From NCBI RefSeq assembly GCF_014646115.1, contig NZ_BMMV01000011.1, positions 176,633-240,632 on the forward strand: a stretch of 64,000 nucleotides of DNA, written 5' to 3'. A model generated the notes under the pieces. That model had not been told where the DNA came from, did not search any database, and was given only the letters and a program-made list of their open reading frames with translations. This document shows, one piece after another, positions 36,882-45,173 of this stretch. The stretch's first letter is position 1; each line of letters starts with the position of its first letter. The stretch comes from Streptomyces camponoticapitis (GTDB lineage: Bacteria > Actinomycetota > Actinomycetes > Streptomycetales > Streptomycetaceae). Both the position numbers and the translations under genes were made by a program.

Positions 36882-37226
36882 GTGGCCGGTGAGCGGGTGG
36901 CGGCCGCCGAGCGCGGGGCGACCACGATCGCCGACCGCGTCGTCGCGAAGATCGCGGCGCAGGCGGCGCGGGAGGCACTGGGCGGCGTACCGGACGGCGG
37001 TACGGCGCCCCACGCGGGCGTCCTTGTCAACCACGGCGTGGCGCGCGTACGGATCGGTGTCGAGCTGGACTACCCCTCCGACATCGGCGCCCAGTGCGGC
37101 GCGGTGCGTCACCGGGTCGTCCAGCGGGTACATGCTCTGGCGGGGATGGAGGTGCCCGAAGTGGTGGTCAGGGTCGAACAGCTCCACTCCGTCCACACCC
37201 GCGCGGCACAGGGGAGGACCCAATGA
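36882..37226 (+). CDS. Second Asp23/Gls24-like protein
   Basis: 114 residues from GTG 36882, whose GGAGGTGA ribosome site overlaps the end of the preceding gene. It has the Asp23 pattern in shorter form: GATTIADRVVAKIAAQAARE, VNHGVARVRIGVELDYPSDI, VVQRVHALAGMEVPEVVVRV. The GxxTIADRV start and the VHALAGMEVPEV end align with the first Asp23 protein. Its stop overlaps the start of the next gene by 4 bp. Confidence 0.88.
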   Translation: MAGERVAAAERGATTIADRVVAKIAAQAAREALGGVPDGGTAPHAGVLVNHGVARVRIGVELDYPSDIGAQCGAVRHRVVQRVHALAGMEVPEVVVRVEQLHSVHTRAAQGRTQ

Positions 37227-37918
37227 GCGAGCCGGAGGGCAAGGGGACCGAAAGCTCCCCGGGCTCCGTCCGCGCCGACGTGGTCGAGCTGGACCAGTCG
37301 TCCTCCGCCGCGCGGTACGAACCGCGGCGCCCGACGCTGGAGCACGGTGCCGGTGACGGGGATGGTGACGGGGACGCCAAGGCCGGCCGCTTCTGGTCCT
37401 GGCGCCGGATCCCGGCCGCCGTGGTCGCGGCGATCCTCCTCGGCGCGGCGGCCCTGGTGCTGTACGACGTCGCGGCGGTACGCGCCGAACATCCGGCCAT
37501 GTACTGGCGCCGGTGGCTGGCCGACCAGCTCGCCACCGTGCCCCTGGACGACACCTGGCTCCTGGTCGGATCGGGTGTCGCCGGGCTCGTCGGCCTCTGG
37601 CTGATCGCCCTCGCCCTGACACCGGGACTGCGGCAGGTGCTGCCGATGCGGCGCGGCCCCTCGCGCGTACGGGCCGGGCTCGACCGGGACGCGGCGGCGC
37701 TGGCGCTGCGCGACCGGGCGCTCGAAGTCGCCGGTGTGCAGTCCGTCAAGGTGCGCGCCCGACGCTCGAAGGTCCGGGTGCGGGCCCTGGCCCACTTCCG
37801 TGAACTCGACGACGTACGCGCCGATCTCGACACCGCTCTCACCGCCGGTATCGGAGAGCTGGGCCTCGTCGATCCGCCGGCGCTCTCCGTACGTGTCCGC
37901 CGGCCGAAGAAGGGATGA
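37223..37918 (+). CDS. DUF6286-like membrane protein of the Asp23 operon
   Basis: 231 residues from ATG 37223. An acidic/Gly N-terminus (about 1-55), two membrane helices (about 64-86 and 112-132), and a C-terminal soluble domain with DRDAAALALRDRALEVAGVQ and VKVRARRSKVRVRALAHFRE, similar to the domain in the next gene. I match it to the DUF6286 type seen in actinobacterial Asp23 loci; the name is from memory. Likely a membrane anchor for Asp23 proteins. Confidence 0.78.
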   Translation: MSEPEGKGTESSPGSVRADVVELDQSSSAARYEPRRPTLEHGAGDGDGDGDAKAGRFWSWRRIPAAVVAAILLGAAALVLYDVAAVRAEHPAMYWRRWLADQLATVPLDDTWLLVGSGVAGLVGLWLIALALTPGLRQVLPMRRGPSRVRAGLDRDAAALALRDRALEVAGVQSVKVRARRSKVRVRALAHFRELDDVRADLDTALTAGIGELGLVDPPALSVRVRRPKKG

Positions 37919-37922
37919 CGGG

Positions 37923-38501
37923 ATGCTCAGAGTCGTCAACCGTGTCCTGCTGGGCGTCGTCGGGCTGGCGCTGCTCTGCGTGGGCGGCGGGGTGCTCGCG
38001 ACGGGGCTGGGCGTGTCCGTGCCGTCCTGGTGGCCCTACACCGGCAAGCACGACGTGCTGCTGAGCCGCGCGGACCGGGACCGGTGGAGCGCCCAGGGCT
38101 GGTGGTGGCCGGTCGTCATCGCGGTGCTCACGGTCCTGGTACTGCTGATGCTCTGGTGGCTGCTGTCCCAACTGCGGCGCGCGCGGCTGGGGGAGGTGCT
38201 GGTCGAGAGCGGCAACGGCGAGGGCGCGCTGCTGCGCGGCCGGGCCCTGGAGAACGTGCTGCAGAGTGAGGCGGAGTCGCTGCAGGGTGTGGCCCGCGCC
38301 CGGGTCCGCCTGACGGGCAGGCGCACGGCGCCGGAGGCGCGGGTACGGCTGCTGCTGGAGCCGCACGCGGTGCCTGGGCAGGCGCTGGAGGAGCTGACGG
38401 AGGAAGCCGTGGCGCATGCGCGGGACTCGGCGGGGCTGGCGGCGCTGCCGACGGAGGCGAGGCTGCGGGCCGCCAAGCACCGGGCGCAGCGGGTGACGTA
38501 G
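37923..38501 (+). CDS. amaP: Alkaline-shock response membrane anchor AmaP
   Basis: 192 residues from ATG 37923, four bases after the previous stop. Two N-terminal membrane helices (about 3-32 and 60-82) with a short extracytoplasmic loop, then a cytoplasmic alpha/beta domain (GALLRGRALENVLQSEAESL, LQGVARARVRLTGRRTAPEA). This is the AmaP layout; AmaP anchors Asp23 at the membrane in staphylococci. Last gene of the operon. Confidence 0.85.
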   Translation: MLRVVNRVLLGVVGLALLCVGGGVLATGLGVSVPSWWPYTGKHDVLLSRADRDRWSAQGWWWPVVIAVLTVLVLLMLWWLLSQLRRARLGEVLVESGNGEGALLRGRALENVLQSEAESLQGVARARVRLTGRRTAPEARVRLLLEPHAVPGQALEELTEEAVAHARDSAGLAALPTEARLRAAKHRAQRVT

Positions 38502-38612
38502 GTGGACGGGTCGCTGCGCGGGCCCGTTCCCCGACCCGTCCTTTCCCTCAGCTGAAAAGGCCCGCCCGGCTCAGGCCCCAGGGGGGGCGGAATGGCGGCG
38601 GGGCGGGGATCG

Positions 38613-39368
38613 TCAGTAGCCGTGGCGGGTGCCGCCGTCCACCGGGAGCATCAGGCCCGTCAGGTACGACGCCGCCGGCGAGAGCATGAACGCGGCCGTA
38701 CGCCCGAACTCCTCCGGCGTGCCGTAGCGGCGCAACGGTATCCGGGCCTCCTGCGCCGCCCGCGCCGCCGCCGGGTCGCCGCCCAGTGAGTCCAGTTCAC
38801 GGACCCGGTCCGTGTCGATCCTGGCGGGCAGCAGGCCGATCACACGGATGCCGCGGGGACCCACCTCGCCGGCGAGCGACTTGGCGAATCCCGCGAGGCC
38901 CGGCCGCAGGCCGTTGGAGATCGTGAGACCGCGGATCGGCTCGTAGACCGAACCGGACAGGACGAGACCGATGACCCCGCCGTCACCCAGTTCCGTGGCC
39001 GCCGTACGCGCCAGCCGTACCGCGCCGAGGAAGACCGAGTCGAACGACGACCGCCAGTGCTCGTCCGTCGTGTCCAGCGCGAGCCCCGGCGCCGGGCCGC
39101 CGACGCTGATCAGGATCCCGTCGAAGCCGCCGAACCGCTGACGTGCCACGGCTATCAGACGCTCCGCGACAGCGGGATCGGCGTTGTCCGCGACCACGCC
39201 GAACGCGTTCGGGCCGATCGACTCCGCCGCCTCCGTGACGGACTTCTCGTCCCGCCCGGTGACAACCACCTTCGCCCCGTCCGCCACCAGCGCTTCGGCG
39301 GACGCGCGACCCAGCCCCCTGGACGCGCCCGTGACGACGTAGACGCGGTCCTTCAGTCCAAGATCCAT
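38613..39368 (-). CDS. SDR family oxidoreductase
   Basis: 251-residue classical short-chain dehydrogenase. Cofactor loop VYVVTGASRGLGRASAEAL at 9-27, then VVADNADPAVAERLIA, ILISVGGPAPG in place of the usual NNAG, and C-terminal LLPARIDTDRVRELDSLGG. The usual catalytic Tyr-xxx-Lys is altered: the region after VLSGSVYEPIRG reads SNGLRPGLAGFAKSLAG, so the Tyr and Lys spacing is not standard. It may be inactive or use other residues. The start is 5 bp after the GH15 gene. Confidence 0.85.
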   Translation of the reverse strand: MDLGLKDRVYVVTGASRGLGRASAEALVADGAKVVVTGRDEKSVTEAAESIGPNAFGVVADNADPAVAERLIAVARQRFGGFDGILISVGGPAPGLALDTTDEHWRSSFDSVFLGAVRLARTAATELGDGGVIGLVLSGSVYEPIRGLTISNGLRPGLAGFAKSLAGEVGPRGIRVIGLLPARIDTDRVRELDSLGGDPAAARAAQEARIPLRRYGTPEEFGRTAAFMLSPAASYLTGLMLPVDGGTRHGY

Positions 39369-39373
39369 GGCCC

Positions 39374-41203
39374 CTATCCTGCCTCGTCCTCCTCGGCCAG
39401 GGCGAGGGCCGTCCCCACGAGACCGATGTGGCTGAACGCCTGCGGGAAGTTGCCCAGTTGCCGGCCGATCGCCGGATCGTACTCCTCGGCGAGCAGACCG
39501 ACGTCGTTGCAGAGGGCGAGAAGGCGCTCGAAGAGTTCCGTCGCCTCCTCTCTGCGACCGGTCATGAGCAGGGCGTCCGCCAGCCAGAACGAGCAGACGA
39601 GAAACGTTCCTTCGCCGCCCGGCAGTCCGTCGACCGACGAACTCTCCGTGCTGTAGCGGTGCACCAGCCCGTCCCCTCCCAACTCCGCCCGCACCGCGTC
39701 GACCGTGCCCACCACCCGTGGATCCTCCGGCGGCAGAAAGCCGAAGCGCGGGATCAGGAGTGTCGCCGCGTCCAGTTCCGTCGAACCGTACGCCTGCGTG
39801 AAGGTGTTGCGAACCGGGTCGAAACCCTTCTCGCAGACCTCCCGGTGCACCTCGTCGCGCATCGTCCGCCACCGGTTCACATCGCCGCGCAGCGACGGAT
39901 CCGCCTCCAGCGTCTTCACGGCGCGGTCCGCGGCGACCCACGCCATCACCTTGGAGTGCACGAAGTGCTGCCGGGGGCCGCGCACCTCCCACAGTCCCTC
40001 GTCCGGCTCGCGCCACTTCGACTCCAGGAAGCCCAGCAGGGCGAGCTGGAGGTCCCAGGCGTGCGGCTGCCCGGCCAGGCCGACTTCCCGCGCCACGTAG
40101 AGGGAGTCGATGACCTCGCCGTACACGTCGAGCTGGAGCTGCTGGACCGCCTCGTTCCCGGTGCGGACCGGGCGGGAGCCCGCGTAACCGCTCAGCCACG
40201 GCAACTCCGTCTCCGGGAGCCGCCGTTCGCCGGCGACCCCGTACATGATCTGGAGGTCGGAGGGGTCACCGGCGACCGCCCGCAGCAGCCAGTCGCGCCA
40301 GGCCCTGGCCTCGTCCACGTAACCCGCGGACAGCAGGGCGTTCAGGACGAGCGCGGAGTCACGCAGCCAGCAGTAGCGGTAGTCCCAGTTCCGTACGCCT
40401 CCCAGCTCCTCGGGGAGCGAGGTCGTGGGCGCCGCCACGATGCCGCCCGTCGGGGCGTAGCTGAGCGCCTTCAGCGTGAGCAGGGAGCGCACGACGGCTT
40501 CGCGGTACGGCCCCTTGTACGTACAGAGTCCCGCCCACTCCTCCCAGTCCGCCTTGCTGTGCTCCAGGGCCTCGAACGGGTCGACCAGATCGGGGCGCGG
40601 CAGGTGCGAGGGGTGCCAGGTGAGGACGAAGGCGACCTTCTCCCCGGCGCCGACGGTGAACGACGAACAGGTGCTGAACTCCTGCCCCCACGTCTTGACC
40701 AACGGCTTCTCGTTCGGCGCCAGTTCACCGCCGACCGGCCGGGCCCGCGAGATGCTCCGCAGCCAGACCGAGTCGGGCCCGGCGACGGCGACGCGCTGCC
40801 CGTCGGTCCTGCGCACCCACGGCACTATGGAGCCGTAGTCGAAGCGCAGCCGCAGAGTGGCGCTCATCTCCACCGAGCCGCTGACGCCCTCCACGATGCG
40901 TACGACATCGGGCGCGACATCCCGCTGTGGCATGAAGTCGGTGACCTTCACCGTGCCGCTCCTGGTCTCCCAGAGGGACTCCAGCACGAGCGATTCGCCC
41001 ACGTACCGGCGGCTGGTGCAGCGGCTCGCCCCCCGGGGGGCGAGCGACCAGTGGCCGTTCTCCTTGTTGCCGAGCAGGGACGCGAAGCACGCGGCCGAGT
41101 CGAAGCGTGGCAGGCACAACCAGTCGATGGAGCCGTTCATGCCGACGAGAGCCGCGGTCTGCAAGTCGCCGATGAGGGCGTAGTCCTCGATGCGTTGGGT
41201 CAC
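39374..41203 (-). CDS. Glycoside hydrolase family 15 protein (trehalase/glucoamylase type)
   Basis: 609 residues from GTG 41203 (VTQRIEDYALIGDLQTAALVG). N-terminal beta-sandwich domain to about 240, then an (alpha/alpha)6 barrel with the GH15 hallmark GGVRNWDYRYCWLRDSALVL near 265 and the late acidic motif in VCSFWLADALLMTGRREEA. Actinobacterial members with this architecture hydrolyse trehalose or maltose-type glucans in the cytoplasm. There is no signal peptide. The frame beyond 41203 is not coding. It is adjacent to an SDR gene with a 5-bp gap. Confidence 0.9.
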   Translation of the reverse strand: MTQRIEDYALIGDLQTAALVGMNGSIDWLCLPRFDSAACFASLLGNKENGHWSLAPRGASRCTSRRYVGESLVLESLWETRSGTVKVTDFMPQRDVAPDVVRIVEGVSGSVEMSATLRLRFDYGSIVPWVRRTDGQRVAVAGPDSVWLRSISRARPVGGELAPNEKPLVKTWGQEFSTCSSFTVGAGEKVAFVLTWHPSHLPRPDLVDPFEALEHSKADWEEWAGLCTYKGPYREAVVRSLLTLKALSYAPTGGIVAAPTTSLPEELGGVRNWDYRYCWLRDSALVLNALLSAGYVDEARAWRDWLLRAVAGDPSDLQIMYGVAGERRLPETELPWLSGYAGSRPVRTGNEAVQQLQLDVYGEVIDSLYVAREVGLAGQPHAWDLQLALLGFLESKWREPDEGLWEVRGPRQHFVHSKVMAWVAADRAVKTLEADPSLRGDVNRWRTMRDEVHREVCEKGFDPVRNTFTQAYGSTELDAATLLIPRFGFLPPEDPRVVGTVDAVRAELGGDGLVHRYSTESSSVDGLPGGEGTFLVCSFWLADALLMTGRREEATELFERLLALCNDVGLLAEEYDPAIGRQLGNFPQAFSHIGLVGTALALAEEDEAG

Positions 41204-41232
41204 TTCTGCCCTGTTCCCGCAGGACAGGCGCG

Positions 41233-42021
41233 TTATGCGGCGGCGGTCTCGCGCTCGGGGGCGCCGCGTGCGGCGCCCGCCGCGCGGTCGCGCCTTTCGC
41301 GCCGTACGAGAATGACCCAACCCACGGGAACGCCGGCGGTGAACAGCCACCACTGCACGGCGTACGCCATGTGCGGGCCGATGGAGCCGGAGTCGGGCTC
41401 GGGGATCTGCCGGGGGCTGCCGCCGGCCGCCGCGGGGGCGGTCTGCTCGATGTAGCCGCCGAGGACGGTCCGGCCGAGTGACCTGGCCTGCTGCTCGCTG
41501 TTGATCAGCATGACCTGGCGGTCCGGGAGGTCGCTGAGCTCCTTGATACCGCTGGTGCCGGTCGTCTCGTCGGCCTTGAGGCGGCCGGTGACGGTGACCT
41601 CGCCTTTGGGCGCGGCCGGGATGTCGGGGAAGGAGCGCTGGTCCGCGCCGGAGGGGATCCAGCCCCGGTTGACGAGGACCGCGCGGCCGTCGCCGAGCAC
41701 GAGCGGGGTCAGGACGTGGAAGCCGACGGTCTCGTCGGCGTTGGTCCGGCGGCGTACGACGACCTCGTGCGCCGTGTCGAAGGTGCCGGTGGCCTCGACC
41801 TGCCGCCAGAAGTCGGCGCGCGGCACGGTGTGGCCGGGGGAGGTGAGCTCGGTGACCGGGACCGGCTTCGTCTTGAGGTTGTCCGCGATCAGTGTGTTCT
41901 GCGCCACCCGGTGTTCGTGCCGGTGCAGCTGCCAGAAGCCGAGCTCGATCATCACGGGGATGAGGGCGAGGGCGAGCAGGGTGAGAATCACCCACTGCCG
42001 TGACAAGAGGAACCGGTACAC
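41233..42021 (-). CDS. SURF1 family cytochrome oxidase biogenesis protein
   Basis: 262 residues from GTG 42021, preceded by AAAGG. Two membrane helices, one near the N-terminus (VILTLLALALIPVMIELGFWQL with the SURF1 WQLxR motif) and one near the C-terminus (WWLFTAGVPVGWVILVRR), with a periplasmic domain containing VGFHVLTPLVLGDGRAVLVNRGW and GPHMAYAVQWW. Acts in heme or copper insertion into the aa3-type oxidase. Upstream open frame is not used. Confidence 0.92.
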   Translation of the reverse strand: MYRFLLSRQWVILTLLALALIPVMIELGFWQLHRHEHRVAQNTLIADNLKTKPVPVTELTSPGHTVPRADFWRQVEATGTFDTAHEVVVRRRTNADETVGFHVLTPLVLGDGRAVLVNRGWIPSGADQRSFPDIPAAPKGEVTVTGRLKADETTGTSGIKELSDLPDRQVMLINSEQQARSLGRTVLGGYIEQTAPAAAGGSPRQIPEPDSGSIGPHMAYAVQWWLFTAGVPVGWVILVRRERRDRAAGAARGAPERETAAA

Positions 42022-42139
42022 GCCTTTGACGGTACCCGGCGGCTCCGCCGTGCCCGGCAGCGGGTCCGGCCGCCGGGACTGCGCCCCGCCCCGCCGGCCG
42101 AGTGCCCGTACGCCCGTCCGTACGCCTGTCGAACAGCCC

Positions 42140-42373
42140 TCACACCCGGTCGACGATGCCCGCCTTCCCCTCGGCGCGGGCGCAGTGGGCGCCGCAGAAC
42201 CACCGGCCCTCGACCTCGACCCCCTGGCCGATGATCTGGACGCGGCAGTGTTCACAGACGGGCGCCATGCGGTGGATGGCGCAGGAGAAGCAGTCGAAGA
42301 CATGCACGGCGCCCTGCGCGTGCACCTCGAAGGACATGCCGTATTCGTTTCCGCAGACTTCGCAACGTGCCAT
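42140..42373 (-). CDS. Small cysteine-rich zinc-ribbon protein
   Basis: 77 residues from ATG 42373 (MARCEVCGNEYGMSFEVHAQ). Four CxxC-like pairs (CEVCG, CFSCAIHRM, CEHCR, CGAHC) plus His make two likely zinc-binding sites. Conserved short proteins of this kind are common in actinobacteria without a known role. It lies 118 bp upstream of SURF1 and 63 bp downstream of the exonuclease gene on the same strand. Confidence 0.85.
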   Translation of the reverse strand: MARCEVCGNEYGMSFEVHAQGAVHVFDCFSCAIHRMAPVCEHCRVQIIGQGVEVEGRWFCGAHCARAEGKAGIVDRV

Positions 42374-42436
42374 GCGCCACAGGTTGGGACGTGGCGGCGC
42401 GGTGTGCGAGCGGACAGCGGGCGAGTCGCGGCGCAA

Positions 42437-43429
42437 TCACCCGTCTGCCGGGGGCACCGCCGGGGGCCGGGCGGGCGCCACGTCGCGCAGCAGGTGCGTG
42501 AACGCGGCCTCGTCGACGACCGGCGTGCCGTACTCCGCCGCCTTCACCGTCTTGGACGTCGCCGAGCGGGGATCGTTCGTCACGAGCAGGCTCGTCTTCC
42601 GCGAGACGCTGGTGGCGACATGCAGCCCCGCCTCGATGGCCCGGTCCTCCAGCAGCTCACGGTCGACCGACGTGTCACCCGAGAAGGCCACCCGCATCCC
42701 CTGCGCGAGCGGCTTGTCGCTCTCGTACCGCCCGGGGTTCGGATACGGACAGGGCGGCAGCCGGCGCGACGGCCGCCAGGTCGCCGGTCGGTACGCCGGC
42801 TGATGGCCGATCAGCGGCTTCGCCGGGCTGTCCGACCACTCCGTGAGCGGCAGGCATTCGAGCAGCGGCAGCCGCACCCCGTCCCGGGCCGCCGCGTGCA
42901 GGCTCGGCCGGAACGCCTCCGCGAGCACCCGCGCGTCGTCCAGCGCGTGGTGCGCCCGCCGCTGCGCGACGCCGAAGTGCTTGGCGAGCGTGGCCAACTT
43001 GTGGTTGGGCAGCGGTAGTCGGAGCTCCTTGGCGAGCGCGATGGTGCACAGCCGCTGACGCGTGGGCGCGATCGCCTTCGCGCGCGCGTACTCCCGGGAG
43101 ATCATCGACCAGTCGAAGAACGCGTTGTGCGCGACGAGCACCCGGTCCGCCAGCCGCTCGGAGAACTCCCGCGCGACATCCCTGAACAGCGGGGCGTCCG
43201 CCAGCACTTCGGTCGTCAGTCCGTGGATCCAGACCGGCCCCGGGTCCCGCTCGGGGTTGACCAGCGTGTACCAGTGGTCCTCGACGTCGCCCCGCGCGTC
43301 CAGCCGGTACACGGCCGCGGACACTATCCGGTCGTCGCGGGCGAGTCCGGTGGTCTCCACGTCGACGACCGCGTATCCCTCGGGGTACGCGGCCGGCCAC
43401 ATCGTCGAAGTCGCGGGGTCGTCGAGCAT
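42437..43429 (-). CDS. DEDDh 3'-5' exonuclease with BRCT domain
   Basis: 330 residues from ATG 43429 (GTG 43435 possible). The epsilon-like exonuclease has ExoI YAVVDVETTGLARDD, ExoII LVAHNAFFDWSMI and ExoIIIe RAHHALDDARVLAEA, with catalytic Asp, Glu, Asp, His and Asp. The C-terminal BRCT-like domain has RVAFSGDTSVDRELLEDRAI, ATSVSRKTSLLVTNDP and SKTVKAAEYGTPVVDEAAF. Similar fusions are widespread in Streptomyces and probably serve DNA repair or end processing. Confidence 0.9.
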   Translation of the reverse strand: MLDDPATSTMWPAAYPEGYAVVDVETTGLARDDRIVSAAVYRLDARGDVEDHWYTLVNPERDPGPVWIHGLTTEVLADAPLFRDVAREFSERLADRVLVAHNAFFDWSMISREYARAKAIAPTRQRLCTIALAKELRLPLPNHKLATLAKHFGVAQRRAHHALDDARVLAEAFRPSLHAAARDGVRLPLLECLPLTEWSDSPAKPLIGHQPAYRPATWRPSRRLPPCPYPNPGRYESDKPLAQGMRVAFSGDTSVDRELLEDRAIEAGLHVATSVSRKTSLLVTNDPRSATSKTVKAAEYGTPVVDEAAFTHLLRDVAPARPPAVPPADG

Positions 43430-43572
43430 GGTCACAGAGAATACGGGCCACGACTGACAGTCCGTGACGCGCCTCTGACCAGCCGTCGCCCGGTCCGCAC
43501 GGCACGGGTGCTGACGGGCCGTCCGGTCACCCGTTGGTGGAAGTCACCAAAATCCGCTGACAGGATGTCTCA

Positions 43573-43578
43573 TATACT
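43573..43578 (+). promoter_or_regulatory. Possible -10 element before the hydroxylase-family gene
   Basis: TATACT in an unusually A+T-rich patch about 54 bp before the ATG at 43632. No convincing -35 at the right spacing. Confidence 0.4.
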
Positions 43579-43631
43579 TGTCAGTAACAACATCTAGCCG
43601 GGGCCGCGCACCCGCCCCTACGGTGCTTGGC

Positions 43632-44465
43632 ATGCCCCCGAACCTGCCCGATGTCGTGCTGTGGTCGATCCCCGCCTTCGTCCTGCTCACCCTGGTCGAA
43701 GTGGTGAGTTACCGGCTCCATCCCGACGAGGACGCGGCCGGGTACTCGGGCAAGGACGCCGCCACCAGCCTCTCCATGGGGCTCGGCAGCCTCGGTTTCG
43801 ACCTCCTGTGGAAGATCCCCGTCGTGGCGGTCTACACGGCGGCGTACGAACTGACGCCCCTGCGGGTCCCCGTCCTGTGGTGGACGATCCCGCTGATGCT
43901 GCTCGCGCAGGACTTCTTCTACTACTGGTCGCACCGCGGCCACCATGTCGTGCGGATCCTCTGGGCCTGCCACGTGGTGCACCACTCCAGCCGCAAGTTC
44001 AACCTCAGCACCGCGCTGCGCCAGCCCTGGACCTCGCTCACCGTCTGGCCGTTCTACCTCCCGTTCATCCTGCTCGGTGCCCATCCCGCGGCGCTCGCCT
44101 TCTGCTCGTCCGCCAACCTCGTCTACCAGTTCTGGGTGCACACCGAGCGGATCGACAAGCTGCCGCGGCCCTTCGAGTACGTCCTGAACACGCCCTCCCA
44201 CCACCGGGTGCACCACGCCTCCCAGGGCGGCTATCTGGACCGCAACTTCGGCGGGATCCTGATCGTCTGGGACCGTCTCTTCGGCTCCTTCGCGGCCGAG
44301 ACCGAGCGGCCCGTCTACGGGCTCACGAAGAACATAGAGACCTACAACCCGCTGCGGGTCGCCACCCACGAGTACGCCGCCATCGCACGCGACGTACGGG
44401 CCGCCCGCGACTGGCGCGAACGGGCCGGACGGGTGTTCCGGGGGCCCGGCTGGCAGCCCGAGTGA
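43632..44465 (+). CDS. Sterol desaturase/fatty acid hydroxylase family membrane protein
   Basis: Integral membrane di-iron oxygenase of 277 residues. The eight-His pattern is visible: YYWSHRGHHVVRILWACHVVHHSS near residue 100, and NTPSHHRVHHASQGGYLD near 190, with several hydrophobic helices before and between. Members hydroxylate or desaturate lipids; some cleave alkylglycerol ethers. Its stop overlaps the next gene, a lysoplasmalogenase, by 4 bp, which supports a joint role in ether- or plasmalogen-type lipid turnover. Confidence 0.87.
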   Translation: MPPNLPDVVLWSIPAFVLLTLVEVVSYRLHPDEDAAGYSGKDAATSLSMGLGSLGFDLLWKIPVVAVYTAAYELTPLRVPVLWWTIPLMLLAQDFFYYWSHRGHHVVRILWACHVVHHSSRKFNLSTALRQPWTSLTVWPFYLPFILLGAHPAALAFCSSANLVYQFWVHTERIDKLPRPFEYVLNTPSHHRVHHASQGGYLDRNFGGILIVWDRLFGSFAAETERPVYGLTKNIETYNPLRVATHEYAAIARDVRAARDWRERAGRVFRGPGWQPE

Positions 44466-45124
44466 GCCGCCGCCTCACGAAGCCGCTCCTGGTGGCCTTC
44501 GCACTGGCCGCCGTGGGCGAGCTGGTCTGCGTAGCCGTCGGCTCACGTACCGGTCAACTCGTCGCCAAGCCCCTGCTGATGCCGCTCCTCGCCGCGTACG
44601 TGGCCGCCCGGGGCGGGCCTCGGCCGCTCGTCGCCGCGCTGCTCCTCGGCTGGGGCGGCGACGTGTTCCTGCTCTCCTCCGCCGACGGGGCGTTCCTCGC
44701 GGGCATGGGGTGCTTCGCCGCCGGACACCTCTGCTATCTGGCGCTGTTCGGCCGCGCCCGTACGCGTGCCGACCTGGCGGTGGGATACGGCCTCGTGCTC
44801 GTCGTGACGCTCGCCCTGCTGTGGCCGGGCCTCCCCGCCCAACTGCGCGTCCCCGTGGCCGCCTACAGCCTGCTGCTGGCCGCCATGGCCTACCGGGCGA
44901 CCGCTCTCGGACCGCTCGCCGGGGCGGGCGGCGCGCTCTTCCTGCTCTCCGACACGCTCATCGCCACCGGTGTCGCCGAGTGGCCCCGGCCGCCGGGCGC
45001 CGATCTGTGGATCATGCTGACCTACGTCGCGGCCCAGGCCCTGCTCACGGCGGGCGTCCTGCGGGGCCGCACCGGCGCCCCGCCCGCCGCGCGGAGCCCG
45101 ACGGCCGGCGCCGTGCACGACTGA
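44462..45124 (+). CDS. YhhN family lysoplasmalogenase
   Basis: 220-residue polytopic membrane protein with about eight helices, start GTG 44462 inside the preceding stop. Family signatures include GQLVAKPLLMPLLAAYVA, LLLGWGGDVFLLSSADGAF with the conserved GD, FAAGHLCYLALFG and LFLLSDTLIAT. YhhN/TMEM86 proteins hydrolyse the vinyl-ether bond of lysoplasmalogens. Coupled translation with a hydroxylase-type enzyme suggests an ether-lipid pathway, an inference from context. Confidence 0.88.
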   Translation: MSRRLTKPLLVAFALAAVGELVCVAVGSRTGQLVAKPLLMPLLAAYVAARGGPRPLVAALLLGWGGDVFLLSSADGAFLAGMGCFAAGHLCYLALFGRARTRADLAVGYGLVLVVTLALLWPGLPAQLRVPVAAYSLLLAAMAYRATALGPLAGAGGALFLLSDTLIATGVAEWPRPPGADLWIMLTYVAAQALLTAGVLRGRTGAPPAARSPTAGAVHD

Positions 45125-45154
45125 GCGGGCCGCCCCACCGGGACGGCCCGCTCA
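45122..45154. terminator. Bidirectional hairpin at the lysoplasmalogenase/subtilisin junction
   Basis: TGAGCGGGCCG (45122-45132) and CGGCCCGCTCA (45144-45154) form a perfect 11-bp stem. It includes the stop codon of the lysoplasmalogenase and lies 20 bp before the end of the convergent protease gene. Confidence 0.8.
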
Positions 45155-45173
45155 GCTACTCACGCAGCCGTGC

